Assembly: GCA_008508345.1 (NCBI GenBank)
Contig: QNGE01003778.1
Coordinates: 1-64,000, forward strand
Direction of reading: 5' to 3'
Length of the DNA stretch: 64,000 bases
Origin: Paragonimus westermani
Lineage: Eukaryota; Platyhelminthes; Trematoda; Plagiorchiida; Troglotrematidae
How positions within the stretch are numbered: the stretch's first letter is position 1; every line of letters starts with the position of its first letter. Of this stretch, positions 1 to 11,414 are shown piece after piece. The translations under genes were made by a program, and so were the position numbers. The notes under the pieces were generated by a model, which saw nothing but the letters and a program-made list of their open reading frames with translations, made no database searches and was not told the DNA's origin.

Positions 1-1402
1 GAATCCAATTGGGTCTCATCTAAATTCATAAATCTCTCACAAATGTAGCCTAGCTTGATCGACATAGGAAAAATGCAAAGTGGACTAAGTCTGGTACCCA
101 ACTACTAGGAACAATGTATCTTAATTTGCAGTTAATTATTCACTGTCCAGTGGCAATATTTCTAATCCTCTTTGTCTTCCCTAATTCACAGATCCTTTTT
201 CCTCAGGAGCAAGGGAAAAAGCTAGAATAACAAAATGGATTAACCGAAAAAACCGTAAAAATCAATTCTAATTTTAGCACAGACTCCATTTCACCGACAA
301 CACCGAAAAAAAAACATTTTGGTCTGTCAACAGTTCATTTTTTGTGTAAGCAAGATGTTGAGAGCAAGCTTATTAAACGCAGCACTCTTAAACAAGAGAA
401 TGTGACAGCCGGTCACATTCGAATTAATCGAGTAGATGGAGTCAGTCAATGTTGCGCGCACGCCGTCGACTGACGCTGTCTGGGCGGCAAGGCTGTCTTA
501 ACCACAAACAAAGTAGGCTGTGTTGGACAGTAACAAGATATATGAATTGGTCGGTCTGGTACGAAAATATTCCGCTGCATTTTAGAGGTTGCCGCTAGCG
601 GGTTTCCGGTTCCCTGCTCAAACAGCTGCCTTTTCTCTTCCGTCAGTCAATATAACAGGTTTTCATTCAGGCGGTGAGCTAATATTCTGTTTGACATGTG
701 AAAATATGGCCTTGAATCGAACAGAAATTTGGCTACCGGGGCAGCTGGTTAGGGCTTTATCTATTAATTTGTGGTAACGTGAGCAAGATTAGATTTGTAC
801 ATTTACGAAAGTTGAACGTGCGCTAAACTTTATAAGAAAACTATAGGTTTAACATTTAGCAACACTGCCTCATCAGACTGCTCTAATTAGAGTGTGCATT
901 TTGCTCCAATAACCTAACTCACATATCGTATTCTGTCAATCAGTGCATGCACTTCATCGTTCAGAAGTCCTTGAGAGTGTATTTGTGTAAATTATGATAA
1001 TTACACTAACAACGTCACTCTTAGCCGTTCTGGACGCAGATTTATGTCCAACGTTACAAAGTAAGTAGCAGTGGATACTTTGTCTGACATCTTGTTTTAA
1101 CGAACGAAGGGCTGAATCGTAGGAATTAGCCATTGTTCTCAGCGTGGTGCTCAGGGAAAGTAAGGGGATGCTTTGTAGGAGAAAAATATTTTGGGAACAA
1201 TTTTTCACACCACCACACAAAGTTCAATGTAGCTCGGGGGAGAAGATTGCATTCATGCAACACTCGTTTAATAATTGTTTAATTGTAACTTCAGACGTTC
1301 GAAGGAGATGTGACGGAATGACAACTTTACACAAAGCCATTGTTTCGATTACACTCTTTTTTATTCTGTCCTACCAATTTCGTTCGTGTTTGCCTGAAAC
1401 AG

Positions 1403-1475
1403 CGAGTAAGGTGGCAATACGTGTGTGCGAAAGTGGGAGACCGGCCCGTGTTGACTACAGCGGAACTTTCTCGGA
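1403..1475 (+). CDS. Weak candidate internal exon, unknown protein
   Basis: A 73-base segment is bordered on the left by a pyrimidine-rich stretch ending in AACAG and on the right by GTAAGT. It is GC-richer than its surroundings. Two frames are open across it. The first reads RVRWQYVCAKVGDRPV and on to LTTAELSR; the third reads SKVAIRVCESGRPARV and on to DYSGTFSE. I recognise neither peptide. Having two open frames and no homology means coding status is undecided. On both strands of a 64 kb window, a number of segments this length with both splice signals and an open frame are expected by chance. Confidence 0.15.
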
Positions 1476-3182
1476 GTAAGTAGGTGTAATCACTTTTGAA
1501 ATTTGCTAATACGTATCAGATGCTGCCTCAGATACCAATAGTGTTTAGGTACGTTCAAAAATATGTAATTTAACATGTGTGCATGAGTACAAGTGCGCAA
1601 AGAATGTTGTTGTTGATGTTTCTGTCTTCCTCATCACATTTCGTCTGCTGCGAATTCACCGGCGTGTGATAAAAAAAACCATTAGGTCGACCTGTTTATT
1701 AAGCGCCCAGCCGCTTGATTCAACCCAGAGGAACAGAAGTTACGTGGTAACACAGTCATTGGAAAACTACTCAGATTTAGGCCATGGAGGCTCTGAACAT
1801 ATACGGCAAAACGATTGACGTACATGGAAGAAAAGACGCATGACAAGTCACAGACAGAACAAATCGACCGAGACGGTCAAATGTGGTTGTCGAAACATTA
1901 GAACGAATGACATTACAAGCAAAATAACGTCCAGGCGTTTGTCCGCACGGTTACACTCTCATCGGCTCGGTGGAATAACACAGATCAAACCAACCGAAAT
2001 CAGATCGATCAATTGAAAAGACGTAATTTGTTCCACTCGTTCCGTTAGGAGGTGCTCCTTCTATCATAAACTGCAGTATGCGGACGTTCGTTGCAATAAT
2101 TTGTTCCCCACCTTTTATAAATCTCTTGATAAACGTTAGTTATGTTCGTCGTTTTGCTTCCCAGCAGAAACTGTAAAGACCAACGGCTTCATGTCTCAGC
2201 GTCAAGAGAATTCAACCCGTAGTAACTTATGAACAGAGGTAGACGGGGAATGAACGCGTGTGCAACTGCAGGCGAACCAGTGGCCAACGTGACAAACAGA
2301 TTTTTAGGACGGACTGCGTTACAGCCCACGCAAAACTGGTCCTCTCATGATATAAACGAAGCGAATTTTTGCAGCCGCGAACGTACGGCACAAGACAAAC
2401 TCTCGTTTGTGTCTACTGTCGCTTGCCATATGATTCTCTTTGAATTGTACAGGTGGTAGTAAATTGTTCTCTTAAGCTTTTTGAACTGGCTCATTACGCT
2501 CGTTTATCACGCTGCAATTGTCTTAAAATCTTTCATAATATCTATTAGCCAGTATTGCTTTTCTTCAACACTTCTTGTTTCGTCTACACCTTATCAAGGG
2601 TGCAAATAAGCTAGACCGTATGAACTAAGGTCTTAACCGTACCCCCTTACATGCTGTTGGGGCAAAACTTCAGACGTGAAGATAGGTTTGTCCCCATGTT
2701 ACTTTGCAACGGACTGACAACCATAATGTCCGATACCCACGACTGATGGTGAATACATCTAAGATGGCTAAACTGCCGTTTGATTCAGCTTCCTAAGACA
2801 ATAATAGTTCCGAGTGAGTGGCATTGAGAAGAGGCTAAATTAACTCAAAATAATTGAAATCCGTGAAAACTCAAACATCATTTACATACCATTTGTACAA
2901 CAGAGCTCTGGTGGTATTATTTAGGACTAGTTGTTCAATCATCTCTTAAAACACACCAGCTGATATTAGGGTCAACATATCGATGAGAGTAAACAATATG
3001 TCTTCTTTCTGCAGTGATAAAAATAATAGTTATACCTCTGCCAACGACTGTGCAAAACTGAATCATACTACACTGTACATTTTATTGATGTTATAGTAAA
3101 ACGACTGAAGAGTATTGGATTGTTCGAAAATTCTACAACAGTGATTAACAACTGACATTTTAAGCCACAAGTTGACCGTCAG

Positions 3183-3273
3183 AAATGTCAGCCGACGAAG
3201 AACTTGGCGACTTTTATAAACCTTACCACCAGTTTAATTATGGGATATCTGTTTATGCTCCCGCAAAAAAAAT
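3183..3273 (+). CDS. Weak candidate exon or 30-codon ORF, unknown protein
   Basis: The segment follows a CAG that could be a splice acceptor and ends at GTAAGA, a plausible donor. An ATG at 3185 has G at -3, a fair start context. It opens a 30-codon frame beginning MSADEELGDFYKPYHQFNYG, ending ISVYAPAKKM, and stopping at 3275. The amino-acid mix, acidic at the start and aromatic in the middle, looks protein-like and codon use is not extreme. I do not recognise a family. It could be a first coding exon, an internal exon, a small ORF or chance. No adjacent exon was identified. Confidence 0.18.
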
Positions 3274-4130
3274 GTAAGAACGAACGCGCCATGCAGCCAT
3301 CCAAGTTTTCTAAGCAGTGGTCACATTTATCTCAATGAATGAAATATTCAGGAAACGTGTCCTTCTGGTTACTGGAGGACATGAGTTCTACTACCGTAAC
3401 ACGAAATTCCAACATGCATTGTCGACTACATCAGACAAGCAAAACAGTACTTATCACTAACTTCGAACCTATATATCGTTGTAGTATTCGAACCCCCTCA
3501 TTACCGCATAAGAAAACTTGTTTCATCTGGTTTGCAAGCCAAAAGTTTTAAATAATTTCTAATGACCTGATTATAACACTTTTTAAATCATCGACCTGAA
3601 ACGGTCTTCGGTCATCAAACTGATTAATGTACGGTTTCAGTCAGCTTCATAAACAAAATTTAACGAAGATTAAATCGTATACACAAACGAACAGTCTAGT
3701 TTTAGTGATTTTTCTGGGAGCCTGTTTAAAACTGTCAATTTTCGACTCATAATCAAGCAAAGCTAGCTTGCCTATTGATAGTTGATCAACTATTTATTCA
3801 ACACATAAAGTAAGGTGAGTTATTGTCCGGAAAGGAGTGGGTTTGGTCGAAGGTTTGATTACAAAATGTCTTGAATACAAAGTGTTCATCGAACGACTTG
3901 ATTACCGTGAGAGAAGGACTATGCGCTCTGATCAGGGTGACTAATAGTATTTTATAAGAAGTTTGATGAGCTCAGAGGAAACCACTTTTACAGCACCGAC
4001 ACTTACCTAAGCACAATTTGAAAGGCCTGGGGAATATAATTAGTAGACAGAGCTGGTTATCTAATTGAGTTTTACACGAACATTTTGCCAGTAAGTAGGC
4101 AATACGCTTGGCAATCAAACAAACTATTTT

Positions 4131-4240
4131 TTCAAGTTGACCATCAGTCACATTTGATCGCAGCCTCCGCATTCAGACAGACTATACAGCCAGCTGGTGT
4201 CTTTCGAAAAAACCACTCGACTCGAGTTTTGCTCTCATTA
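4131..4240 (-). repeat. Inverted module A arm of composite repeat
   Basis: This stretch is the reverse complement of 4583-4685, apart from a deletion of about 11 bases in the right arm and scattered substitutions. Matching blocks include TTCAAGTTGACCATCA, CACATTTGATC, GCAGCCTCCGCATTC and ACTCGAGTTT. It stops abruptly at the TCTCATTA equivalent of the hammerhead-like core, next to a direct fragment of the module end. The junction looks like an inversion made during insertion, or a nested insertion. Confidence 0.75.
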
Positions 4241-4493
4241 GGGTGATGGTCAAGATGAAAATAAACCAAATCCCCGACTACTCATCAGTAATCCAAAATA
4301 TCGCCTTGCAGGTTTAATGAGTTCTGTGATCTCGACCTGTCTCGGAAGTCCTAATCGCGGGGTTATCGATTGGAGTTAACAGGCAGTAACTGTGTCTCCT
4401 CTCGAGACGATCGGGCAACCTGATCATTGCTCACAAGCGAGAGTGGTTGAGCGTTCAGATTTGATAATTCGGTCGTGCCTAATGTGATGACAA

Positions 4494-4548
4494 TGGCGCA
4501 GTGGTTAACACGGTTGCCTCATGATTGGAATGGCCGGAGTTCAAATCC
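4494..4548 (+). promoter_or_regulatory. tRNA-like internal Pol III promoter (A and B boxes), copy 1
   Basis: TGGCGCAGTGG at 4494-4504 fits the tRNA A box. AGTTCAAATCC at 4538-4548 fits the B box at 10 of 11 positions. The start-to-start spacing of 44 bases is normal for tRNA-type promoters. Inverted GGCCGG and CCGGCC flank the B box like a distorted T arm, but a full cloverleaf with acceptor stem is not visible. This is therefore a tRNA-derived promoter and not a working tRNA gene. Confidence 0.65.
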
Positions 4549-4560
4549 CGGCCGTGGCAA

Positions 4561-4717
4561 AGATATGCATTACTGACAAGCTCTAATGAAAGCGAAACTC
4601 GAGTTTGGTGCTTCTTTTCGAAACACACTGGCTGGCTGTAGAATGCGGAGGCTGTGATCAAATGTGAGTGATGGTCAAGTTAAAAATAAGCCAAATCCCC
4701 GACTACTCATCAGTAAA
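4561..4717 (+). repeat. Module A, direct copy, with hammerhead-like segment
   Basis: The module begins just after the tRNA-like part. It contains CTAATGA at 4583, GAAA at 4594 and a self-complementary ACTCGAGT. It runs through GTGATGGTCAAG to the terminal GACTACTCATCAGTAA. The outer pairing GCATTA (4567-4572) with TTGGTGC (4605-4611) survives through wobble pairs. An 11-base stretch present in the other copies is missing after the GGCTGGCTGTA block. The ribozyme reading is uncertain because the core has A where an active hammerhead has G. Confidence 0.5.
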
Positions 4718-7700
4718 CCATCTTTTATTGTGATATAGACCAAACTGATTTGTTAGGATTGTGTTTGGTGGCTTCTTTAATTGTTATTTTGATTGTAAAA
4801 ATTGTTCAATAATGCCATTCAGAACTATTATGGGATATGCAACTGTGCACACTATTTATCAGCCGCCATAATAGCAGTATACGATATGAGGGCTGGTTTT
4901 GTGATCTACGATATAAGGATGTTATTCATTTGGCGACATATCAAGTTGTTCTGACTAAATGTTCCACTGTTCCTCTCAGCAAACCTTTTGTATGCAGAAC
5001 AGAACTGGTTTCATGTAGCATACTTGTTCGCCGATGTACATACCCCTATTCGTGCAAATCGGCTGGCACAGAAAGTATAAGTTACTCTTGTAGTCGGAAG
5101 TCAAAGAACGTGGGTAGTTTATGAGAACAAAACAAGATTATCTGTAATTCATACACTATGTAATGGAGCGTCTATCAAACGGCTGAATATGGATGCAGCC
5201 CGAATTTGCGTTTAAAAAGAAAGTATGACGTGAAAAAGTCCCCATCAGAAATAGTCATCTGTTGATTTGCCTAATACCGTGAGAAAATTTCAGGGAAATT
5301 TCAACACAAACACCATCTTATAGCGGTGCCTTCCGATTCGGTTTAGATGAAACTGAAATCCACCATACATTTTATCCACAATCTACCTTTTTCATACGCT
5401 GATCGCCTGTTCACGTTTAAGTAGTGAACAATACAATTTGAGTACCCTGACCACTCAGTGAATTCCACTGTCACGTATTGAATCTGAACTGCATGCGTAA
5501 GTGAAATACTCAACATGGGGGAGATTGGAGGATGTGCATATCAAAAATGTGGTTGAGTTATATCTCATTTTCCAACAATCGTACGCATTTTTTTATATTT
5601 GCACTGTGTTTACTTTGTATCAGTTAAACTTATCAGTATAAGACTAACGGACTACCAGCAAGAATTTATCAGATTCAATAAACATCTGTTCAGTGTAATT
5701 CACTTTTGCGAAACGAAATGAACTGATTGGTTTTCTGCGTTCAAAGCAAAAAGTCACTGTGTGCAAACCCTTGGACGGAACTAGTGGCCGGGGCTTGAAA
5801 TGGTTATAGGTAACGCAATGTTATTCTCGCGTTTCTGTCCACATGCCCTTCGTTTGAAAGTGCACTGGTGGACTTTGCTGAATACCGTTTGTTCAGCTGA
5901 CCGATTTTCAGAAGTCACTTGTTACGTCTCACCTGACGATGTAACATAAGCTGCTTACCGCACGTAAGCACTGTCGAGTGGACGAAGTAAACATTATTTT
6001 TTCGCCCTAGCGATGGTAACTTTTTGTGGAACACCTTACTGGTGTAAACCTTTACTGACACCGTATTCATAAGGCTTGTGTTGTCTGAAATTGCTTCATC
6101 AGTAACAAACGGCTGAAGAAATAACCCAACGACAAAACGTTCTCAACAAATCAACAGCGGAAAGATAAACGTGATATAAATTTTTCACGAATCACTTGGG
6201 AATAAAAGAATTCAACAAATCTGATTGAGTTGTTGAGAGTGGAGTGATAGAATGGCGAAAAACCGCTCATTTTGTTAAGTGTGTTTTGTGAATCGAAGAA
6301 CAAAGATAGATATTTGATTAACGATGCATTTGAGGTGTTTGGCTGGTTAGGAATAGAAAACGAATGTGCTGTGAATGCTGTCCGTAGTTTGCTCGTCTGT
6401 CGTGCAATTTATTATGGCCCATAAGCTGGTGTAATAAACAGCTCTGAATGTCAGGAAAGGCATAAACTGAAAAAGATAACTGTCGTTTTGCTGTTAACAT
6501 TGGACGGGCAGATATATCAGTCGTCCCGGATACCAGTTGCATCCTCAATAGCGCATTTTGACATATTTGTGCTGGAAGATTGGCAGTGAAGTATTTTAAT
6601 AGTAACAGTTTTGTAATGCGGGCAAGAAAGTGAACGTTTTGAAGCGAGGTGCTTTTGTTATGAGGATATTATATTGCTACAAGCGTGCTCTGTACTCCAT
6701 TACGTTCCTTGACTTATAAAGGAACCTGAATGTTATGTAAATCCAGTGCATCTTTTGTCAAGTCATTTAAGTACATACTAGTAACATAGCTTCCACTCCC
6801 ATATGGGTTGGCTTACCTACGTTTGGGATGGATCCTGGTAGATCGGCCAAGTGACGACAAGCGTCCTGTGATCTAACCTTTACTGGCTTTCCACAATATC
6901 ACTGAACTCTGATATAGACAACTCAGCATGAAAGACAAAAGAATAGGATGTGCGCCACAGGGTTTGTTGAACAGCTCATTATCGAATAGTATCGGAAATA
7001 ATGTGTGATGGGTTCCCTGTTCTCCTTAATTTAGCGCACAAGAAAATAAATTCGAATGATTAGAAAACCCGAATTACTGGGTCTTTGTGACGGATCACAC
7101 TACGTGGATAATCGCAAACTATACAAACGTAAGGTGACCGTATAATTTTTGTCTCTTTGGAGACGCATGCAAATTTCCTTCATATGAATTAGGACTTTTC
7201 GGTTACAAGATAGTGCCCAAGCGCACGAAGTGTTCTGGACATGCATGTTTCGAAAATTAGTAGGTTGTTTCATTTCAACTAGTGATTCCATGTAGAGAAC
7301 GAAAGAATTAATGAGAAGTTCTGTTAGTGAACAGCATTTCTTTCGGTAAACAACAGTATGATATTTTTCATGAAAGCATTGTTTCGAGTGTTCCGTTTAA
7401 ATACTATTCGGTGCTTCCAGGTAACTGTGAGTATTGCTAATGTTTTCAGACGAAAAAATGGCGCTGCATATAAGTAGTGTAAGAAGATTGTCATGTTTTT
7501 ATTAACTGCTCTGACAGCCATGTTTTTCACGGATGTATCAGATAACAATATTAGGAACAACTGAAATCAATTAAATGAAACATTCAATAGAATTTTGTTG
7601 CTCACCTCAGCATGTGGGACAATTTTTAAATCTGGGGAAGTGAGACATTGACTTATAGTATAGGAAACTCCAGGAAATGTGCCTTTTTTCAAGCAGTTAT

Positions 7701-10700
7701 TGTGCAAATTGTGCGGAACAGTTTGGATCCAAAATACCTTGTGGTAAATCGCTGGACAGAATTGTTGACAATAAACTGAGAGATATTATACAGGTTGCCT
7801 TTAAACAACAAGGTACATTTAAATTCATGCCTCATCTTACTTTCAAAATTGAGGGTCTGTATAGAAAAACAACAAAACTAGGTCAATCAATCGGATGCCT
7901 TAACGAACCATCAACATATTTCGCGTATCCTTATAGTTTTTCGCGACTACCTAACAGAAAAGCGGAGTATTTTTGCGACATATAATCACTCTCATTGTCC
8001 TCACTTAGTAGCATGTTCATATCGATTACACATTTTCTCTGAGAACTTCTGATGTTTGATTGACTGTTGAAAAGTTTGCCTTACCCTTGAGTTTCCGAGA
8101 CACTTATATAAGTAACGTCAACTCAAAACTCTATTTCCACGTCAATAGTTCAAATACCCATCCCTAATACCACTACACAATCAGAACACCATATGGAACA
8201 CATGAAAATCAGCCGCCTTAAGAAGGTATATTAGGTGGAAAGATTGTATTTAACATCATTTGTGATACCTCGAATAGTTTACGGCAAGATGCACATAGTT
8301 GATGCAAATCACAATTAGCTGAATGCCTGATATTCTGATAAATGTTTTAGTTTTTCAAGTTTGAAGAAAGGTAGTAAATCCAAAGTTATCACTTGATGAA
8401 TTTACTCAGCACAAGGCTGAAATTTAGTCCGTAGTCCACGTGCTGCTGGAAAAACACGTTGAGCGCTCTCGTTGCCCTGAAATCGACGAGGACTGTTTCG
8501 CCGTATATCAACGCTCTACCATAATCGCCTAAACTTGTTGTTCACACTGATCAATCAATTACGGCGTTGACTCCAAAGTTGTCCCATCAACTCTGAAGAT
8601 GATCTCCAAAATGGGGCTCCTAGTTGAGTTGCAATCAAAGCGGTCAATGAACTTTACAAACAATGTTTCGGGCACTGGTGATTGAGATATTCACGTGACA
8701 ACAGCCGAATCTAAAAATACTTTCATGTTTGCTGACGGCTCAGTATGTCGGTAACTATCTGACAATTATCAGCCTACAGAAATAACGCTACTCTTAACTA
8801 TATAGAGCGGGTAGCACTGCAAACTGTTCGCAGTACAAACACTGGACTAATGCAACGTAACAGGTTGAGTTATTTTTCAGTGCATGGCTGTTCTTACAAA
8901 TATACTGATTCAACACTGACGTTCATCATATCTATTCAGAGGTGTGTACGAATGTACTGTTATTGGCTAGTTGGGGATCATCAAAGTGGTGACGTAAGAA
9001 GCAGATTTGTACAGGGTTGTCCATTAAATGTGCATAAAGACTAAGACATCTAGAACGCTCATAGTTGAGGAGGAACACTGTGTCGAGGAGGAATTTCACC
9101 GAAAATGTTTGTGTCGGAAATTTTAGTAAGAAGTTAGATGGAACGGCTTGAGATAACGCAGAACAGGGGAAATATAGATCTTCAATGTACGAACACAGTT
9201 GTAACACTTATCCTTGCTGATTTGGAGTAACTATTGTTGAGCTGACTAAAAATGTACGTAGAAGTTGAGTTTGAATAAAAACTGACTACACTTCATCAGT
9301 TGTCGTTCGTGACAATATTGCTGTAAGTCAGTTATCAGATCGCACCTCTTATTTGTGCATAAAATACTGGCTTTCCAGAAGAAGAATGTGGGTTTATTTG
9401 GTTTATGTCATCGCTTCCAATGTCAGTTCATTTATTTCGGTGCATATTATGAAACAACAGGTAACCCCGTACTGATTTTCTGTTCATTGGAGAACGTAAC
9501 GTTTCCACTTGCAAAGATGTGTGTGTCAGTTATTGCGGTAGAAGAGGTGTTAAAATTCCAAGCGAGCAATTGTTGGTCCTTACACTTAGCTAAGAAGGAA
9601 CATAAGCTTTCGGTATAACAGATATAACTAACATGGCAACGCTGAGTGTATGTTTGAAACATATCTGGGAAAACCTGTCATGTTCTACTTTATTTAATGT
9701 TTAATCTTAATCTAATGGTTATTTTTCTATAAATGTGGTGAATCCAAATGAAGTATACTTCTGTTTTCATATACGTCTGCAGTTGTTAGCTAAGTTATAT
9801 TATCAAACTTGCGCGGAGTGGGTTGAAATAGTTCTAATGTTAGACGGGAACTGTGGTATTCACAGCATTCAAGGTAATTGTGTGCGTATGTGTAACCTTT
9901 ATCCCACAGATATTTTAGTTCCGACAATTCGTTCCCAATCATTTTTGAAGACATTGTCTTCCATACTTAAGCCAGCCTCGGCTACTTACCGTGACACGCT
10001 GTACAATTCACACTAAGATGATGGGTTTGAATGCTGTCTTATGTATAGTGGATAATCTGTAGAAAACACAAAACCCTGGGGTTACACGAGGATGTGGTCG
10101 TTGTGAGTGGGGCCTGTACGTCTGTCAACGACCCGCTAGCGTACAGATAATCTTTACGTATTTTATACTAAAACGTCAATCACCCTGCTCCATTATCATG
10201 AGATACCTTTGAATAGCTGTTATAATACATTAGAATGTTTAATGTATAACAGTGGTTTAAACCGATTATGGGGTCACTGCATTCTGATGCATTTGACACT
10301 AGATAAATATGTTTTTACTGGGAAGCATACTTTAACTTGCCCCTGCAAATATGGTCTTCTTCCACGGTTTCTTGATTTGCCTCTTTTTCTCAGTAGAATT
10401 AGTTTGAGTACTAATGCGGCTCAACTGAATCTTGACTAGGACTTTACCACAGTCATGATAAACCATAGGATATTTGTAGCTTAGTGTATTTATCCATCTC
10501 AACTTTACTTAAACAGTTGAAGTGATCGTAACTGGGAATCCGCATACTATCGTGAGACTTTACTGTTTTGATAAGCTGATGAAGGATTTACGTGAAATCT
10601 CCATTGGTATAAACTTAAAACTGTGCGAAAATGTTGCAACTTGAGTTCCTCCGGAGAGCATCATTATCGCACTTGAAAATTCTGCACATGTTGTACCATA

Positions 10701-11402
10701 ACATTAGTTAGACGTTTTCCTCATTGCCTTATTAGTCCATCAGATGCCGACAATCTTTTGTATTTCCTTGATGATGTAATGTTTCACCGCACTTTCATCA
10801 AATTAGCAGCCGTAGACTGATGTCGCAAAACCCATCAACTGATTACGCGCTCAGTTGGATTAGCTCATATATTCATTTGTATTAGGTGGATTTTAGTTGT
10901 TCAACAACTACCCAACACAACTCAGTGAATGGACGGGGTAGGTTTGTTCTGGTGTCTTAAGATGAAGGAGAGTCAGGAAATTGCAGCATAATCGCTCATG
11001 TTCGGTAAATTGGATTCGTGGCACAATCACGCAGGCTAGTTATATAAACACACAACGACAAGTTGTGTTCACTTATTTCAGTTTGGAAACATGACTAGAT
11101 GTTACGAAGACAATCGGATTCCTGAAAAGCTACATGAGTGCAGAGTGAAATTTCATGAGCTTGGCGAAAGATGAGTGAAATGAATGGAATCAATTACAGA
11201 ACTGTCTGTAAATGATACCTTACGGATGGAGTATGTTACGGTTTGCTCATTCGGAACATCATTTAGTAATTCGTGAATTACTTATCCAGTCTCGTTGAGC
11301 AGTTACCAGCCAGTTCGTTTTTTGTTCATACCTGATTTTGCCACACCATGGAACTGGGAGAGTTTGTCAACAGTGAACAAATAAGCAATGACGTTTTAAT
11401 AC

Positions 11403-11414
11403 ATATATATATAT
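11403..11414. repeat. Short AT microsatellite
   Basis: Six AT repeats in a row. Confidence 0.85.

Larger units (their letters stand above)
1..4130. other. Non-coding tract, left end
   Basis: I see no recognisable gene. Open frames reach 111 codons at most, which random sequence of this composition produces. Two short segments with splice-like borders (1403-1475 and 3183-3273) are listed separately as weak exon candidates. No tandem array, tRNA or transposon protein was recognised. The tract is probably intergenic or intronic. Confidence 0.6.
4131..4717 (+). mobile_element. Composite SINE-like repeat, copy 1
   Basis: The element has four parts: an inverted module A (4131-4240), a short direct piece of the module A end (4242-4291), module B with a tRNA-like promoter (4292-4560), and a direct module A (4561-4717). 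A second copy lies at 35352-36003. Module B is about 94% identical between the copies, and both end in the same GACTACTCATCAGTAA motif. Pol III promoter boxes plus dispersal to two sites point to a short non-autonomous retroelement. No coding capacity is visible. An antisense frame across the tRNA-like part reads GRDLNSGHSNHEATVLTTAP, a repeat-derived false peptide. I found no clear target-site duplication. Confidence 0.7.

Noticed and set aside
1144..1479. 111-codon plus-strand frame as a complete gene
   Set aside because: No family resemblance. Only the 73-base part between splice-like borders is exon-like, and it has two open frames.
4479..4661. 60-codon minus-strand frame as a protein gene
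   Set aside because: It lies entirely inside the composite repeat, antisense to the tRNA-like promoter.
7677..7985. 102-codon plus-strand frame with a balanced amino-acid mix
   Set aside because: Protein-like at first sight, but no recognisable family and no supporting neighbour or splice context, so not called as a gene.
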